DNA from: Motiliproteus sp. SC1-56
Lineage (GTDB): Bacteria; Pseudomonadota; Gammaproteobacteria; Pseudomonadales; Balneatricaceae
DNA length: 64,000 bases
Direction of reading: 5' to 3'
Assembly: GCF_017309075.1 (NCBI RefSeq)
Contig: NZ_JAEMGS010000008.1
Coordinates: 149,930-213,929, forward strand
Under the pieces are notes generated by a model. That model was not told where the DNA came from. It made no database searches and worked only from the letters and a program-made list of their open reading frames with translations. The translations under genes were made by a program, and so were the position numbers. Shown here in pieces: positions 28,147-38,430 of this stretch (its first letter is position 1; each line of letters starts with the position of its first letter).

Positions 28147-29367
28147 TCAGCGCTCAGCCCCCGGATCAAGCAACTCGATCCAGTGCTGTACCGGCACCTT
28201 GGCCTGGGTTTCCAGGTGTAGCTGGCAACCAACGTTGGCCGTCACGATCCGGTCCGGCTGATCGATGGACAGGGCGGCCAGCTTGTTATTTAACAGCCGT
28301 TGGCTAAGGTCTGGCTGCAGGATCGAGTAGGTCCCGGCCGAGCCGCAGCACAGGTGCTTGCCCGTCGTCGCGGCGAGTTCAATCCCCGCCTTGCTGAGCA
28401 ACGCTTCCACCACCCCACCCTGCTTCATGGCGTGCTGCTGAGTACAAGGGCAATGGACCGCGACCTTGCCGGGCTGACCGGTCAGTGCCAGCTTGGAAAG
28501 ATCCTCATCGGCCAGAATATCGGCCAGGTCCCGGGCCAGGACGCTCACCCGCGCCGCCTTCTGCGCATACGCGGGGTCATCCCGCAGCAGGTAGCCGTAC
28601 TCCTGGACCATGGCCCCGCAGCCCGAAGCCGTCATGACGATCGCTTCGGCGCCCGCCTCGATCGCCGGCCACCAAGCGTCGATATTACGGCGCACGAAAT
28701 CCAGCCCTTCCTCGTGTTCAGAGAGGTGATAGCTCACCGCCCCGCAACAGCCGGCCTTCGGGGCCTCCACCAGAGTAATGCCCAGGCGATCCAGCACCCG
28801 GGCGGCGGCCCCGTTGGTCTCGGGGGTCGCGGCGGGCTGGACACAACCGGCCAGGGCCAGCATCACCCGGGGGTGGCTGCTGGCCGGCCAGGGCGAGGCG
28901 GCGCGACGGGGCGGTACTTTTTTTCTTAGCCGCTCGGGCAGCATCGGCGCGACCCATTGCCCGAGCCGCAACAAGGAACCAAACCGACGCCGGTACGGCA
29001 GCACCCGCCTCAGAGCCCAGCGGACCAACCGCTCCCCGGGAGCACGTTGCAGTTTTTCTTCCACCAGCCCGCGGCCGATGTCCACCAGCCGTCCGTACCG
29101 GACCCCGGAGGGGCAGGTGGTTTCACAGCTTCGACAGGTAAGGCAGCGGTCGAGGTGGGTGCGGGTTTTGTCGCTGACCTCGCCCCCTTCCAGCAGTTGC
29201 TTGATCAGGTAGATGCGGCCACGGGGGCCGTCCCGCTCGTCGTTAAGCTCCTGGTAAGTTGGGCAGGTAGCGGTGCAAAAACCGCAATGGACGCAGGAGC
29301 GGAGGATCGCCTCTGCCTCCTGCCCCTCACGCCGTTGTTTATAGTCTTCCGTGAGATTGGTCTGCAT
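28147..29367 (-). CDS. glcF: Glycolate oxidase iron-sulfur subunit GlcF
   Basis: Electron-transfer subunit of the membrane-associated glycolate dehydrogenase GlcDEF, which oxidises glycolate to glyoxylate. The 406-residue product has two ferredoxin-type motifs, C25-x2-C-x2-C-x3-C35-P and C75-x2-C-x2-C-x3-C85-P, then two CCG-domain halves (LALAGCVQPAATPETN / GCCGAVSYHLS and VHCPCTQQH / HLCCGSAGTYSIL). Last gene of the operon, 13 bases behind glcE. Confidence 0.95.
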   Translation of the reverse strand: MQTNLTEDYKQRREGQEAEAILRSCVHCGFCTATCPTYQELNDERDGPRGRIYLIKQLLEGGEVSDKTRTHLDRCLTCRSCETTCPSGVRYGRLVDIGRGLVEEKLQRAPGERLVRWALRRVLPYRRRFGSLLRLGQWVAPMLPERLRKKVPPRRAASPWPASSHPRVMLALAGCVQPAATPETNGAAARVLDRLGITLVEAPKAGCCGAVSYHLSEHEEGLDFVRRNIDAWWPAIEAGAEAIVMTASGCGAMVQEYGYLLRDDPAYAQKAARVSVLARDLADILADEDLSKLALTGQPGKVAVHCPCTQQHAMKQGGVVEALLSKAGIELAATTGKHLCCGSAGTYSILQPDLSQRLLNNKLAALSIDQPDRIVTANVGCQLHLETQAKVPVQHWIELLDPGAER

Positions 29368-29380
29368 CGGTTACTGTCCC

Positions 29381-30439
29381 TCACATCCAGCTATAAAGGC
29401 GGCCGGGATTGAACAGGCTGTCGGGGTCAAAGCCGCGCTTCAAGCGTTGCTGCAAAGTCTGCAGGGCATGGGGCTGGCTGTGGAATACCTCGCCGCTGCG
29501 ATCGCCCCCCTTAAAAAGCGTGACACTGCCGCCCATCTCCTTCGCCACGGGTTCATAGCGTTCAATGTCACCGGCGGCCCGCAGCCAGCGCTGGGCCCCG
29601 CCCCAGTCCACCAGCCACTCCCCATCCAACGCCGGCTGCGGTGCCGTGGGGCTGACGGAAAAGCGCCACAGGGGCGTATCGCCCGCGAAGAACTCCAGCT
29701 GCTGATCACGCAACTGCCGCCAGAATTCATCCGCTTCACTGTACGGCTCTCCACCCCACTGCTGAACGGTGGACTCCACCGACGAGCGGGCGCCGGCGAG
29801 CCGCGTGTGCAATTTGCCCTGCCACCAGCACACGGCAGAGATGGGCTTGGGCGTCGCCGCGCGTTCGTTGCTTACCCTGAGGGCCTCGTCCAGCCCCATC
29901 GACTCCACCAGCGTCACCTGGCAGGCCGGCCTGGGCAACACCTTGAGGCTGACTTCGGTGATCACCCCCAGAGTGCCCATGGCCCCCGCCATCAGCCGGG
30001 AGACATCGTAGCCGGCAACGTTTTTCATCACCTGGCCGCCGAAGCGAAGCGCCTCACCCCGGCCGTTGATCAGCCGGATGCCCAATAGGTGATCGCGCAT
30101 CGAACCCTGCCACGGCCGCCCGGGACCTGAAAGATTGCAGGCCAGGGTGCCGCCCAGGGTCGACTGGTCGCTGAAACGGGGCGGCTCAAACGCCAGCATC
30201 TGCCCCTGCTCCTCCAAGAGCGCTTCGATCTCGCCAATGGGGGTACCAGCGCGGGCGGTGACCACCAGCTCCACCGGCTGGTAACTGACCACGCCGCGGT
30301 GCTGTCCCACATCCAGCAAATCCCCGCTGGATTGGCGCCCCATGAACGCCTTGCTTCCCCCTCCGACGATGTTCAGCTGGCGCCCTTCGCTGCGGGCGCT
30401 CAGCACCTGTTGCTGTAGCTGCCGGGTCAGATCAGACAT
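29381..30439 (-). CDS. glcE: Glycolate oxidase FAD-binding subunit GlcE
   Basis: Second flavoprotein subunit of glycolate dehydrogenase. The 352-residue product has the FAD_binding_4 fold: LNIVGGGSKAFMGRQ, VVTARAGTPIGEIEALLEEQGQMLAFEPP, and FSDQSTLGGTLACNLSGPGRPWQGSMRDHLLG, followed by VMKNVAGYDVSRLMAGAMGTLG. Both the order and the motifs match GlcE. It overlaps the glcD stop by 8 bases. Confidence 0.95.
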   Translation of the reverse strand: MSDLTRQLQQQVLSARSEGRQLNIVGGGSKAFMGRQSSGDLLDVGQHRGVVSYQPVELVVTARAGTPIGEIEALLEEQGQMLAFEPPRFSDQSTLGGTLACNLSGPGRPWQGSMRDHLLGIRLINGRGEALRFGGQVMKNVAGYDVSRLMAGAMGTLGVITEVSLKVLPRPACQVTLVESMGLDEALRVSNERAATPKPISAVCWWQGKLHTRLAGARSSVESTVQQWGGEPYSEADEFWRQLRDQQLEFFAGDTPLWRFSVSPTAPQPALDGEWLVDWGGAQRWLRAAGDIERYEPVAKEMGGSVTLFKGGDRSGEVFHSQPHALQTLQQRLKRGFDPDSLFNPGRLYSWM

Positions 30440-31943
30440 GGGAGCCTCCGCAGGATGAGGGAGCGGGATGCTCGGCTGAGGGGGGCTCGATGCTTCGGTA
30501 CTCCTGGCATTGGCGCAGGGTGGGCACCCCTTTGCCGGGGTTCAGGGTGCCTGCGGGGTCAAACGCGGCCTTGATCCGGTGGAACTGGGCCAGCTCCTCG
30601 GGGTTGAACTGCACCGGCATCTGGCGGATTTTCTCGATGCCGACGCCGTGCTCACCGGTAATGCAGCCGCCCACCTGAACGCAGAGTTCGAGTATTTTGG
30701 CGCCGAACGCCTCGGTTTTTTCGAATTCACCGGGCACGTTGGCATCAAACAGGATCAACGGGTGCAGGTTGCCATCGCCGGCGTGAAACACGTTGGCGAC
30801 CCGTAGGCCGTAGTGCTCCGACATTTTTTGCATCTCGGTGAGCACGTGGGCCAGTTGCCCTCGAGGAATAGTGCCGTCCATGCAGTAGTAGTCGGGCGAT
30901 ATACGGCCAACCGCGGGAAACGCCGACTTGCGCCCCTTCCACAGCAGCGCGCGCTCGGCTTCGCTTTGCGAGGTGCGGATGGAGGTGGCGCCAAAACGGT
31001 GGAACAACTGCTCCACCCGTTCAATGTGCTCCTGCACCTCTTCGCAGGTGCCGTCCACTTCGCACAATAACAACGCCTGCGCATCCTTCGGGTACCCCGC
31101 CCGGGCGAAGTCCTCGGCGGCGCGAATCGCGTGGCTGTCCATCATCTCCAGGCCCGCGGGAATGATCCCTTCGGCGATAATTCCGCCCACCGCGTCGCCC
31201 GCGGCCTGGACGCTGTCAAAGGCGGCCATCACCACCCGCGCCTTTTCCGGAATCGGCAGCAGCTTGACGGTGACTTCCGTCACCACACCGAGCAGCCCCT
31301 CGGAGCCATTCAACAATGCCAGCAGGTCCATGCCGGGGCTGTCCAGCCCGCCGCTGCCGATGGTCAGGCGTTCGCCCTCCACCGTGATCAGCTCGACCTT
31401 AAGCACGTTGTGCACCGTCAGACCGTACTTGAGGCAGTGCACCCCGCCGGAGTTTTCGGCCACGTTGCCGCCGATGGTGCAGGCGATCTGGGACGAGGGG
31501 TCGGGGCCGTAGTAAAGCCCGTGCCGGGCCGCCGCCTCACTGATGGCGAGGTTGCGCACCCCTGGCTGCACCCGGGCCGTACGACCCAGCGGGTCGATCT
31601 CAAGAATGCGCTTGAATTTTGCCAGCGACAGCAGCACCCCCTGGCGGTTGGGCATCGCCCCGGCACAGAGGCCGGTACCGGCCCCCCGCGCCACCACCGG
31701 TACCTGGTGCTGATGACAGATTTTCATCACCTGCTGCACCTGTTCCACCGTTTCCGGAAGCACCACCAGCAGCGGCATCTCGCAGTACATGGAGAGCCCG
31801 TCACACTCGTAGGGCTTCTGGGTCTCCGGGTCCTCGATCACGAAGTCCGGGTCGATAAACTGGCGAAACAGCTGCGCCAGCTGGCCACGATCAGGACCCG
31901 TATTGGGGCTAGGGCTGGGACGGGTATTGGCCAATTCGCTCAT
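30432..31943 (-). CDS. glcD: Glycolate oxidase catalytic subunit GlcD
   Basis: FAD-dependent catalytic subunit of glycolate dehydrogenase. The 503-residue product (ATG at 31943) has the FAD-binding motifs VVARGAGTGLCAGAMPNRQGVLLSLAKF and GPDPSSQIACTIGGNVAENSGGVHCLKYGLT, and the C-terminal cap with HAGDGNLHPLILFD and GCITGEHGVGIEKI. These are typical of the D-lactate/glycolate oxidase family. GlcE and GlcF next door identify it as GlcD rather than a stand-alone D-lactate dehydrogenase. Confidence 0.95.
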   Translation of the reverse strand: MSELANTRPSPSPNTGPDRGQLAQLFRQFIDPDFVIEDPETQKPYECDGLSMYCEMPLLVVLPETVEQVQQVMKICHQHQVPVVARGAGTGLCAGAMPNRQGVLLSLAKFKRILEIDPLGRTARVQPGVRNLAISEAAARHGLYYGPDPSSQIACTIGGNVAENSGGVHCLKYGLTVHNVLKVELITVEGERLTIGSGGLDSPGMDLLALLNGSEGLLGVVTEVTVKLLPIPEKARVVMAAFDSVQAAGDAVGGIIAEGIIPAGLEMMDSHAIRAAEDFARAGYPKDAQALLLCEVDGTCEEVQEHIERVEQLFHRFGATSIRTSQSEAERALLWKGRKSAFPAVGRISPDYYCMDGTIPRGQLAHVLTEMQKMSEHYGLRVANVFHAGDGNLHPLILFDANVPGEFEKTEAFGAKILELCVQVGGCITGEHGVGIEKIRQMPVQFNPEELAQFHRIKAAFDPAGTLNPGKGVPTLRQCQEYRSIEPPSAEHPAPSSCGGSHV

Positions 31944-31978
31944 CAAACACTCCGTATGCGCATCGGGGCGGACGCCGT

Positions 31979-32416
31979 TCAGCCCTGCTCGGCTGCGCGG
32001 CTCTGCAAAAAGTGGTCGATTCCGGCCTGGGCGCAGAGCATGTCCTGCTGCGGCGTGCCGGAGCTAATCCCGATTCCTCCCACCACCTCACCGTCGACCG
32101 CCACCGGCAACCCACCGCCGACCACGCACAGGCGTCCGCCGATGGCGGTATGAATACCGAACACCAGACTGCCCGGGACGCAGACTTCGTTGTACTCGTG
32201 GGTCGCCTTGCGCGCCGCCGCCGCGGTAAAGGCCTTGTCCTGGGCAATGGTCACGCTGGTGACTTTGCCCCCATCCATCCGTTCAAAGGCCACCAACGCC
32301 CCCGACTCGTCGGTGATGGCGATACACATCGGCACCCCGATCTCAACGGCCTTGTTGCGCGCCCCTTCGATCAGGCACTGGGCCTCTCGCTGGTTCAAGC
32401 GGTTAATCGATAGCAT
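31979..32416 (-). CDS. glcG: GlcG/HbpS-family (DUF336) haem-binding-like protein
   Basis: Small protein found in most glc operons; related HbpS proteins bind haem, but the role of GlcG is not known. The 145-residue product has ARNKAVEIGVPMCIAITDESGALVAFERMDGGK and the C-terminal GGLPVAVDGEVVGGIGISSGTPQQDMLCAQAGI, both standard for the family. It lies between glcB and glcD on the same strand. Confidence 0.9.
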   Translation of the reverse strand: MLSINRLNQREAQCLIEGARNKAVEIGVPMCIAITDESGALVAFERMDGGKVTSVTIAQDKAFTAAAARKATHEYNEVCVPGSLVFGIHTAIGGRLCVVGGGLPVAVDGEVVGGIGISSGTPQQDMLCAQAGIDHFLQSRAAEQG

Positions 32417-32488
32417 TCGACGACTCCCGGAAAAGGCCCCTGCCCAGACGGCCGGGGCGGTTAATGGATCAAGCCAACCCCTGTTGCA

Positions 32489-34675
32489 TTAGAGCCGGTT
32501 ACGCGCTTTAACCTCGCGCCGCCTTGCATGCAGCACAGGCTCGGTGTAGCCGTTGGGCTGCTGGCAGCCTTTGAAAATCAGATCGCAGGCCGCCTGGAAC
32601 GCCACCGAATTATCAAAGTCGGGGGCCATGCGGCGGTAGTCGGGGTCGCCCGCATTCTGCACGTCCACCACCGAAGCCATGCGTTTCAAGGTTTCCATCA
32701 CCTGATCATCGGTACAGATGCCATGGTGCAGCCAGTTGGCCAGGTGCTGACTTGAAATGCGCAGGGTGGCGCGGTCCTCCATCAGCTCCACGTTGTTGAT
32801 ATCAGGCACCTTCGAGCAGCCGATTCCCTGTTCGACCCAGCGCACCACGTAACCCAGCAGTCCCTGAATGTTGTTGTCGAGCTCCGCCTGAATCTGCTGC
32901 GCGCTGAGGGGCTGGTCACCCAGCAGGGGCGGCGTCAGGAGCGGCTCTAGCGGCACGCGCTCACGGAAGGCCAGTTCCGTCTGCCGCTGAGCGACATTGA
33001 GCTGATGGTAGTGGGTAGCGTGCAGGGTAGCCGCCGTTGGCGAGGGCACCCAGGCGCAGTTGGCCCCTGCTCGAGGATGTGCCAGTTTGCTGTCCAGCAT
33101 CTCGCGCATCTCCTCGGGCTTGGGCCACATCCCCTTGCCGATCTGGGCCACCCCCTTGAGGCCGCACTCCAGGCCGATATCGACGTTACGATCCTCGTAG
33201 GCGGCGATCCATGGCTGGCCCTTGATCGCCTCTTTGGGCAGCACCGGGCCTGCCTCCATGCTGGTGTGGATCTCATCCCCGGTGCGGTCAAGAAAGCCGG
33301 TGTTGATAAACACCAGGCGGTCCTTAACGGCTCGAATACAGGCTTTCAGATTGACCGAGGTGCGCCGTTCTTCGTCCATCACCCCGACCTTGAGGGTGTT
33401 GGGGGCAAGACCCAGCAGCTGCTCAACGCGGGCAAAGAGCTCGTCGGTAAAGGCCACTTCGTCCGGACCGTGCATCTTGGGTTTGACGATGTAAACGCTG
33501 CCCCGGCGGCTGTTGCGGTAGGCACCGTTACCCTTTAAATCGTGGATGGCGCAAAGACTGGTGACCAAGGCGTCCAGGAAACCTTCGGGTATCTCGGCGC
33601 CCTCGGCATCCAGTATGGCGTCGGTGGTCATCAGGTGACCGACGTTACGCACTAGCAAAAGACTGCGACCGTGCAGCGTCAGCGACTCGCCGTTGGCGGC
33701 GGTGTAACTGCGGTCGCCATGCAGGCGGCGCGTCAGGTTCTTGCCGTTTTTGACGAAGGTTTCCTCGAGGGTTCCTTTCATCAGCCCCAGCCAGTTGCGA
33801 TACACCAGCACCTTGTCGGCGGCGTCCACCGCGGTGACCGAGTCCTCGCAGTCGAGGATGGTGCTCAGCGCCGCCTCAAGAATCACGTCCTTTACCCCGG
33901 AGGGGTTGTCGGCGCCGATGGGGTGGCTGCGGTCGATCTGCAACTCGATATGCAGTCCCTGGTTACGCAACAAGATGGCCAGACAACCGCCGGTTTCGCT
34001 GAAGCCGATAAACTGCTGGGGCTGCTGCAAGCCGGTGCTGCGACCATCTGCCAACTGAATCGTCAGGCTGTGCTGGCCTTTATGGCTCTGCACCCGGTAT
34101 TCGGTAACCTCCTGGTGAGAGCCCTCAGCCAACGGCGCGGACCGGTCCAGAAAATCAGCCGCCCACGCCACCACTTTTGCCCCGCGGCGCGGGTTGAAAG
34201 CGCCGCCTTTTTCGCAGCCGTCTGCCTCATCGATCACGTTGGTGCCGTAGAGGGCATCATACAGACTGCCCCAGCGCGCGTTGGCGGCGTTGAGGGCAAA
34301 GCGGGCGTTGTTGACCGGCACCACCAGCTGGGGGCCGGCGATCCGGGCGATCTCGTCATCCACGTTGCGGGTGCCGAGGGTGAAGTCCTCCCCCTCCGCC
34401 ACCAGGTAGCCGATCTCCTCGAGAAAGGCCTTGTAACGCGGCATGTCGAGGGGCTCGCCCTTGTGCGCGCGGTACCACTCGTCCAGCCGCTCCTGCATCC
34501 GGTCCCGGGTCTGCAGCAGGGCCCGGTTTCTGGGCCCCAGCTGATTGACGATGGCCTCAAACCCCGCCCAGAGCCGCTCCGGCGCGACGCCGGTTCCAGG
34601 CAGGATCTCATCGGTAATAAGGTCATAGAGCGCGGTGTCGATTTGCAGCCCGCCTTTGTTAACGCGTGCGTTCAT
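32489..34675 (-). CDS. glcB: Malate synthase G
   Basis: Condenses glyoxylate with acetyl-CoA to malate, so it uses the product of GlcDEF. The 728-residue length is that of isoform [19 protein letters not shown] contains the catalytic segment with the Asp/Glu metal ligands, [25 protein letters not shown] and [16 protein letters not shown] are signatures, and [19 protein letters not shown] follows. Placed between the TRAP transporter genes and glcG. Confidence 0.97.
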   Translation of the reverse strand: MNARVNKGGLQIDTALYDLITDEILPGTGVAPERLWAGFEAIVNQLGPRNRALLQTRDRMQERLDEWYRAHKGEPLDMPRYKAFLEEIGYLVAEGEDFTLGTRNVDDEIARIAGPQLVVPVNNARFALNAANARWGSLYDALYGTNVIDEADGCEKGGAFNPRRGAKVVAWAADFLDRSAPLAEGSHQEVTEYRVQSHKGQHSLTIQLADGRSTGLQQPQQFIGFSETGGCLAILLRNQGLHIELQIDRSHPIGADNPSGVKDVILEAALSTILDCEDSVTAVDAADKVLVYRNWLGLMKGTLEETFVKNGKNLTRRLHGDRSYTAANGESLTLHGRSLLLVRNVGHLMTTDAILDAEGAEIPEGFLDALVTSLCAIHDLKGNGAYRNSRRGSVYIVKPKMHGPDEVAFTDELFARVEQLLGLAPNTLKVGVMDEERRTSVNLKACIRAVKDRLVFINTGFLDRTGDEIHTSMEAGPVLPKEAIKGQPWIAAYEDRNVDIGLECGLKGVAQIGKGMWPKPEEMREMLDSKLAHPRAGANCAWVPSPTAATLHATHYHQLNVAQRQTELAFRERVPLEPLLTPPLLGDQPLSAQQIQAELDNNIQGLLGYVVRWVEQGIGCSKVPDINNVELMEDRATLRISSQHLANWLHHGICTDDQVMETLKRMASVVDVQNAGDPDYRRMAPDFDNSVAFQAACDLIFKGCQQPNGYTEPVLHARRREVKARNRL

Positions 34676-34756
34676 AGAATTCTCTCGACTTGGTAAAAAG
34701 TTCGGTGATTAACGTCCGTATCAACGGTGCCTACGCGAAAGGAGCGGCGACCGCCG

Positions 34757-36307
34757 CTAGCCATACACCATGTTCGGCAGCCAGGTGACGATGGCGGGGA
34801 ACAGGATGCAGAGCAGCAATCCAACGGCCTGCAGCGCCAGGAACACCAGGGACGAGCGGAAGATGGTGGCCATGCTGATGTCCGGCGGACAGACGCCGCG
34901 GATGTAGAACAGGGCGTATCCGAACGGCGGGCTGAGGAAGGACATCTGCATATTCACCAGGTAGAGCACCCCGAACCAGAGCACCACGTCTTCGCCGGGC
35001 ACCGCGGGCAGGCCGAACAGCCCCTCAAAACTGAGCGCCTTGACGATGGGAATAAAGATCGGCACGGCCAGCAGCAGAATACCCACCCAGTCCAGGAACA
35101 TGCCAAGGATCACCAGCAACACCATCAGCAGGAACAGGATGCCGTAGGCGGACATGCCGGTGCCGAGAATGGTTTCGGTGATAAAGTCCTGCCCACCCTG
35201 AAGGATGTAGAAGCCCACGAACACCGAGGCGCCGAACATGATCCACAGCACCATCGCGGTGGCCTTGGCGGTGGTCACCGAGGCGTCCTTCAGACTGGCG
35301 ATGGAGAAGGCGCCGTGCTTCCAGGCCACCAGCATCGCCCCGAAGGAGCCGATACCTGCCGCTTCCACCGGCGTGGCGATACCGCCGAACAGCAGTCCGA
35401 GGACCAGCATCACCAGGATCAGCGGCGCGATCAGGTCCTTGAGCAGCAGGATCTTCTCCTTCAGCGAGATGCGCTCATCCGGCGGCACCGGCGGCCCGAT
35501 CTCTGGGTTGAGTTTGGCCCGGATCAACACGTAGGTGACATACATGCCGGAGAGCATCAGCCCCGGCACCACAGCCCCGAGATAAAGCTCACCCACCGAC
35601 TGCTGGGCGACCACCGCGTAAAGGATCGCGAGAATGGAAGGGGGAATGAGGATGCCGAGGGTGCCGCCTGCCATGATGGAGCCGAGGGCAATCTGGTGAT
35701 CGTAGCCACGCTTGAGCATGGCCGGCAGAGCGATGATCCCCATGGTGACTACCGCAGCCCCGATGACCCCTACCATGGCCGCCAGGATGGTGGACGCCAG
35801 GATGGTGGCCGTGGCCAGCCCTCCACTGAGGCCGCCCATCCACTTGTAGACAACGTTGAACATCTCTTCGATCAACCCCGCCCGCTCCAGCATCGAGGCC
35901 ATGAAGATAAACAGCGGAATCGCGGCCAGATCGGAGTTGGTCATCATCGGGAAAATACGCCCGGGGATGATGTTGAGCATATTGGCATCGCCCACCAGAT
36001 AGACGTACATCACCCCCAGCCCGCCGGTGACAAACGCCAGGGGCAACCCCATCATCAGCACCACCAGAAGGGAGCCGAACATCAGGTAGGTCAGCGGGGC
36101 GATTTCAAGGTGGGACAGACTGCCCGCCAGGCGAAAAAGGAAGTAGTCATCTTCGTAGGGGTCGTAAAAGACCGCGTTGATAAACTCGACCCCGATCACC
36201 AGGGCAAAGCCCAGGGTCGCCAGCACCATCAGCCAGCTACCCAGTTTTCCGGAAGGGGAGGCGGATACGGGAAGCGATGCCCCGCTCTCAAGTGTTTTGG
36301 GAGTCAT
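34757..36307 (-). CDS. dctM: TRAP transporter large permease (DctM)
   Basis: Twelve-helix-type inner-membrane subunit of a tripartite ATP-independent periplasmic (TRAP) transporter, the part that moves solute with sodium. The 516-residue product is hydrophobic throughout, with IPLFIFMASMLERAGLIEEMFNVVYKWMGGLSGGLATATILAS and GSIMAGGTLGILIPPSILAILYAVVAQQSVGELYLGAVVPG as DctM signatures. It overlaps dctQ by 4 bases. The substrate cannot be read from the sequence; operon context suggests glycolate or a related hydroxy/oxo acid. Confidence 0.93.
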   Translation of the reverse strand: MTPKTLESGASLPVSASPSGKLGSWLMVLATLGFALVIGVEFINAVFYDPYEDDYFLFRLAGSLSHLEIAPLTYLMFGSLLVVLMMGLPLAFVTGGLGVMYVYLVGDANMLNIIPGRIFPMMTNSDLAAIPLFIFMASMLERAGLIEEMFNVVYKWMGGLSGGLATATILASTILAAMVGVIGAAVVTMGIIALPAMLKRGYDHQIALGSIMAGGTLGILIPPSILAILYAVVAQQSVGELYLGAVVPGLMLSGMYVTYVLIRAKLNPEIGPPVPPDERISLKEKILLLKDLIAPLILVMLVLGLLFGGIATPVEAAGIGSFGAMLVAWKHGAFSIASLKDASVTTAKATAMVLWIMFGASVFVGFYILQGGQDFITETILGTGMSAYGILFLLMVLLVILGMFLDWVGILLLAVPIFIPIVKALSFEGLFGLPAVPGEDVVLWFGVLYLVNMQMSFLSPPFGYALFYIRGVCPPDISMATIFRSSLVFLALQAVGLLLCILFPAIVTWLPNMVYG

Positions 36308-36999
36308 TGCACATCCTCACGGCCCATACGGATATAGAGCTGAACATCTTTGATCAGCTTGGAGACGCCGGCCATCAGGATCAGCACCGCACCCAGCAGC
36401 ATCATCCCTTTCACCGGCCAGTACTGAATGCCCCAGGTTTCCACCGTGGTTTCGCTCATGGCATAGGCATTCTCAAAGAAGATCCAGGAGGTGCCCACCA
36501 GGGCGATGGCAAAGATGAAAAAGAACATCGAGGTAAAAATATCCATACCCACCCGCCCCCGTTTCGGCAGCAGGTTGTAGATCACATCCACCCGCACATG
36601 CGCCCCGTGCAGCAAAGCGAAACCGCCCGCCAGCAGGTACTGCATTCCCAGTAGCAGGAAGGAGGCTTCATGCACCCAGATGGTGGGCATGTTGAACAGG
36701 TAACGCATCACCACTTCGAAGAAGTAGAAACAGACGGCGTTGACGGTCCAGAACGCCACGAACACCCCCGAGCGCTCGCTGATCCAGTCCAGCACCCGGG
36801 TCAGCCCGTTACCCGGCGGCGGAGCCGTCGAATCGGCGTCCTCAGAGTGAGCGTTGTCGGAGCCGGGCGAGATCGCCTCTCCTTTCTCCCGTGTCGCCGC
36901 GCGCCGGTCCAGGGCCATCATGATCAGCGGCATGACCGCCAGCCAGCCCCAGTACAGCCAGTGCGGCATCACAAAGCCGAAGCCTTCCAAGTCAGACAT
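36304..36999 (-). CDS. dctQ: TRAP transporter small permease (DctQ)
   Basis: Four-helix small subunit of the TRAP transporter, which bridges the binding protein and DctM. The 231-residue product is longer than the usual 160-190 because it has an extra N-terminal hydrophobic helix and a polar linker rich in Asp, Ser and Pro (about 32-65). The core FFEVVMRYLFNMPTIWVHEAS and HVRVDVIYNLLPKRGR are the DctQ motifs. It sits 56 bases downstream of dctP. Confidence 0.9.
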   Translation of the reverse strand: MSDLEGFGFVMPHWLYWGWLAVMPLIMMALDRRAATREKGEAISPGSDNAHSEDADSTAPPPGNGLTRVLDWISERSGVFVAFWTVNAVCFYFFEVVMRYLFNMPTIWVHEASFLLLGMQYLLAGGFALLHGAHVRVDVIYNLLPKRGRVGMDIFTSMFFFIFAIALVGTSWIFFENAYAMSETTVETWGIQYWPVKGMMLLGAVLILMAGVSKLIKDVQLYIRMGREDVQ

Positions 37000-37055
37000 G
37001 GTGAATTACCTCGTTCGATCAAGGGGGAGGAACGCCCTCCCCCGACTGCACAACG

Positions 37056-38183
37056 CTACTCGAGCCCTTTAACATCCTCGGGCGACAGGTAGCCCACCAG
37101 GTCGTTCATCATGTACTTGAGGTGAATATCGAAAATCGCGCGGGCATCCTTGTCCTTGTTGGCCCACTTGAACCAGACCGGCAGCGCCGCCTGGCGGAAC
37201 TTTTCAACATCCTCCTGGCTGAGACGGGAAATCTGGCTGCCCGACTCCTTGAACTTCTCCAGGGCCTCGATGTTGCGCTTCTGAATGGTAAGGAAGTGCT
37301 GCTGCGAATAGTTGCGCACCTCCTGCTCCACGATCTTCTGCACCCGCGGCGACAGGTTGTTCCAGGCCCGCAGGTTCACGGTCAGGTCCATCAGGTCCAC
37401 CGGCTGGTAAATGGACATCACCCCGGGCGGGCCGAACAGGATGTTGTTGGTCACCTGGCCGAAACCGAGCTCCCAGTTCACCGCCGGACCGACGTAGTCC
37501 GCGGCGTCGATGGTGCCCTTTTCCAGCGCCGGGAAGATATCGGAGCCCGGCAGGCTCACGGTGGAGACGCCGAACTTCTGGAACACCTCCGCCACCATTC
37601 CGCCCGGCAGGCGGATCTTCATACCTTTCAGGTCGTCGAGGCTGTTAACCGGTTTCTTGGAGTGGATGATATTGGCGTCGTGATGGATCGGGCCGACGTA
37701 GAACAGGCCCAGTTTTTTGTAGATTTCGCGGGTCTTCTCCAGCATCCCCATGGCGTAGAACATGGTGTCCCACTGGTGAGGCTGATCAGGCCCGGCGGGA
37801 TAAGACGACAAGAAGACCGACGCCGGGATCTTGCCGGACCAGTAAAGGGTGAAGGGGTTCATCCCCTGCAGCACCCCATTGCGCACCGCGTCGAACAGGG
37901 CGTTGTTGTCGGCCGCCACCGACTTGGCCGGAAACGGCTTGATAATCAGCTCCCCGCCGGTCTTTTCCTCCATGCTCTTGGCCCACTCCTCGAACAGGGA
38001 GTAGCCGACGGTTCCGGCATCCCAGACCGACTGCACTTTCCAGGTCTGGGTTTTGGCCGCCTGGGCCGAGGAGAAGGTTCCGGCGGCGCACAGAGCGGCG
38101 GCGCTTAGAGCGGCGGCCTTCAGAAATGAACGCCGGGGGCGCCGGGCACCCTGCCGGTCTGCGGTATGGTTATCGCTTTTCAT
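37056..38183 (-). CDS. dctP: TRAP transporter solute-binding protein (DctP), Tat-exported
   Basis: Periplasmic receptor of the TRAP transporter. The 375-residue product starts with a likely twin-arginine signal (R17-R18-S-F-L-K, then a mild hydrophobic stretch to AQA). The mature part follows the DctP fold: WKVQSVWDAGTVGYSLFEEWAKSME, PAKSVAADNNALFDAVRNGVLQGM and SLDDLKGMKIRLPGGMVAEVFQKFGV. The family resembles receptors for 2-oxo and 2-hydroxy acids, but I cannot name the ligand. It is the first gene after the divergent control region. Confidence 0.9.
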   Translation of the reverse strand: MKSDNHTADRQGARRPRRSFLKAAALSAAALCAAGTFSSAQAAKTQTWKVQSVWDAGTVGYSLFEEWAKSMEEKTGGELIIKPFPAKSVAADNNALFDAVRNGVLQGMNPFTLYWSGKIPASVFLSSYPAGPDQPHQWDTMFYAMGMLEKTREIYKKLGLFYVGPIHHDANIIHSKKPVNSLDDLKGMKIRLPGGMVAEVFQKFGVSTVSLPGSDIFPALEKGTIDAADYVGPAVNWELGFGQVTNNILFGPPGVMSIYQPVDLMDLTVNLRAWNNLSPRVQKIVEQEVRNYSQQHFLTIQKRNIEALEKFKESGSQISRLSQEDVEKFRQAALPVWFKWANKDKDARAIFDIHLKYMMNDLVGYLSPEDVKGLE

Positions 38184-38320
38184 CGCGTGAACTCCTTATA
38201 CCTACTTTTATTTTTTTGGGTCAGGTTTTCAGGCCCATCGGCACGCGCTCGCTACCATCAGCCTGCGACAGGCAGCTTGGAGCATCAGCCGGGGTTTGCG
38301 CCCCGTCCATTAAATCAACA

Positions 38321-38335
38321 ACTGGTCCAACCAGT
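38321..38335. promoter_or_regulatory. GlcC-type operator O1 (dctP-proximal)
   Basis: Perfect palindrome ACTGGT-CCA-ACCAGT in the gap between dctP and glcC. TGGT-N3-ACCA is the established operator core of FadR-subfamily GntR regulators such as PdhR and LldR. Confidence 0.8.
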
Positions 38336-38430
38336 TTTTTCAGCTGAGGCGATGGACGATTTCATTTAAATCCCCGATATTTAGGGGGCACCGGACCACA
38401 TCCGAGCCAATAACAACAACAATCCCGAAA

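Noticed and set aside
34727..36337. 536-codon open frame on the plus strand
   Set aside because: It is antisense to dctM, full of His/Gln/Asp-rich low-complexity peptide, and arises from the GC-rich third positions of the real gene. The same applies to 2278-3693, 9725-11077, 11673-12836, 48395-49675 and similar long antisense frames.
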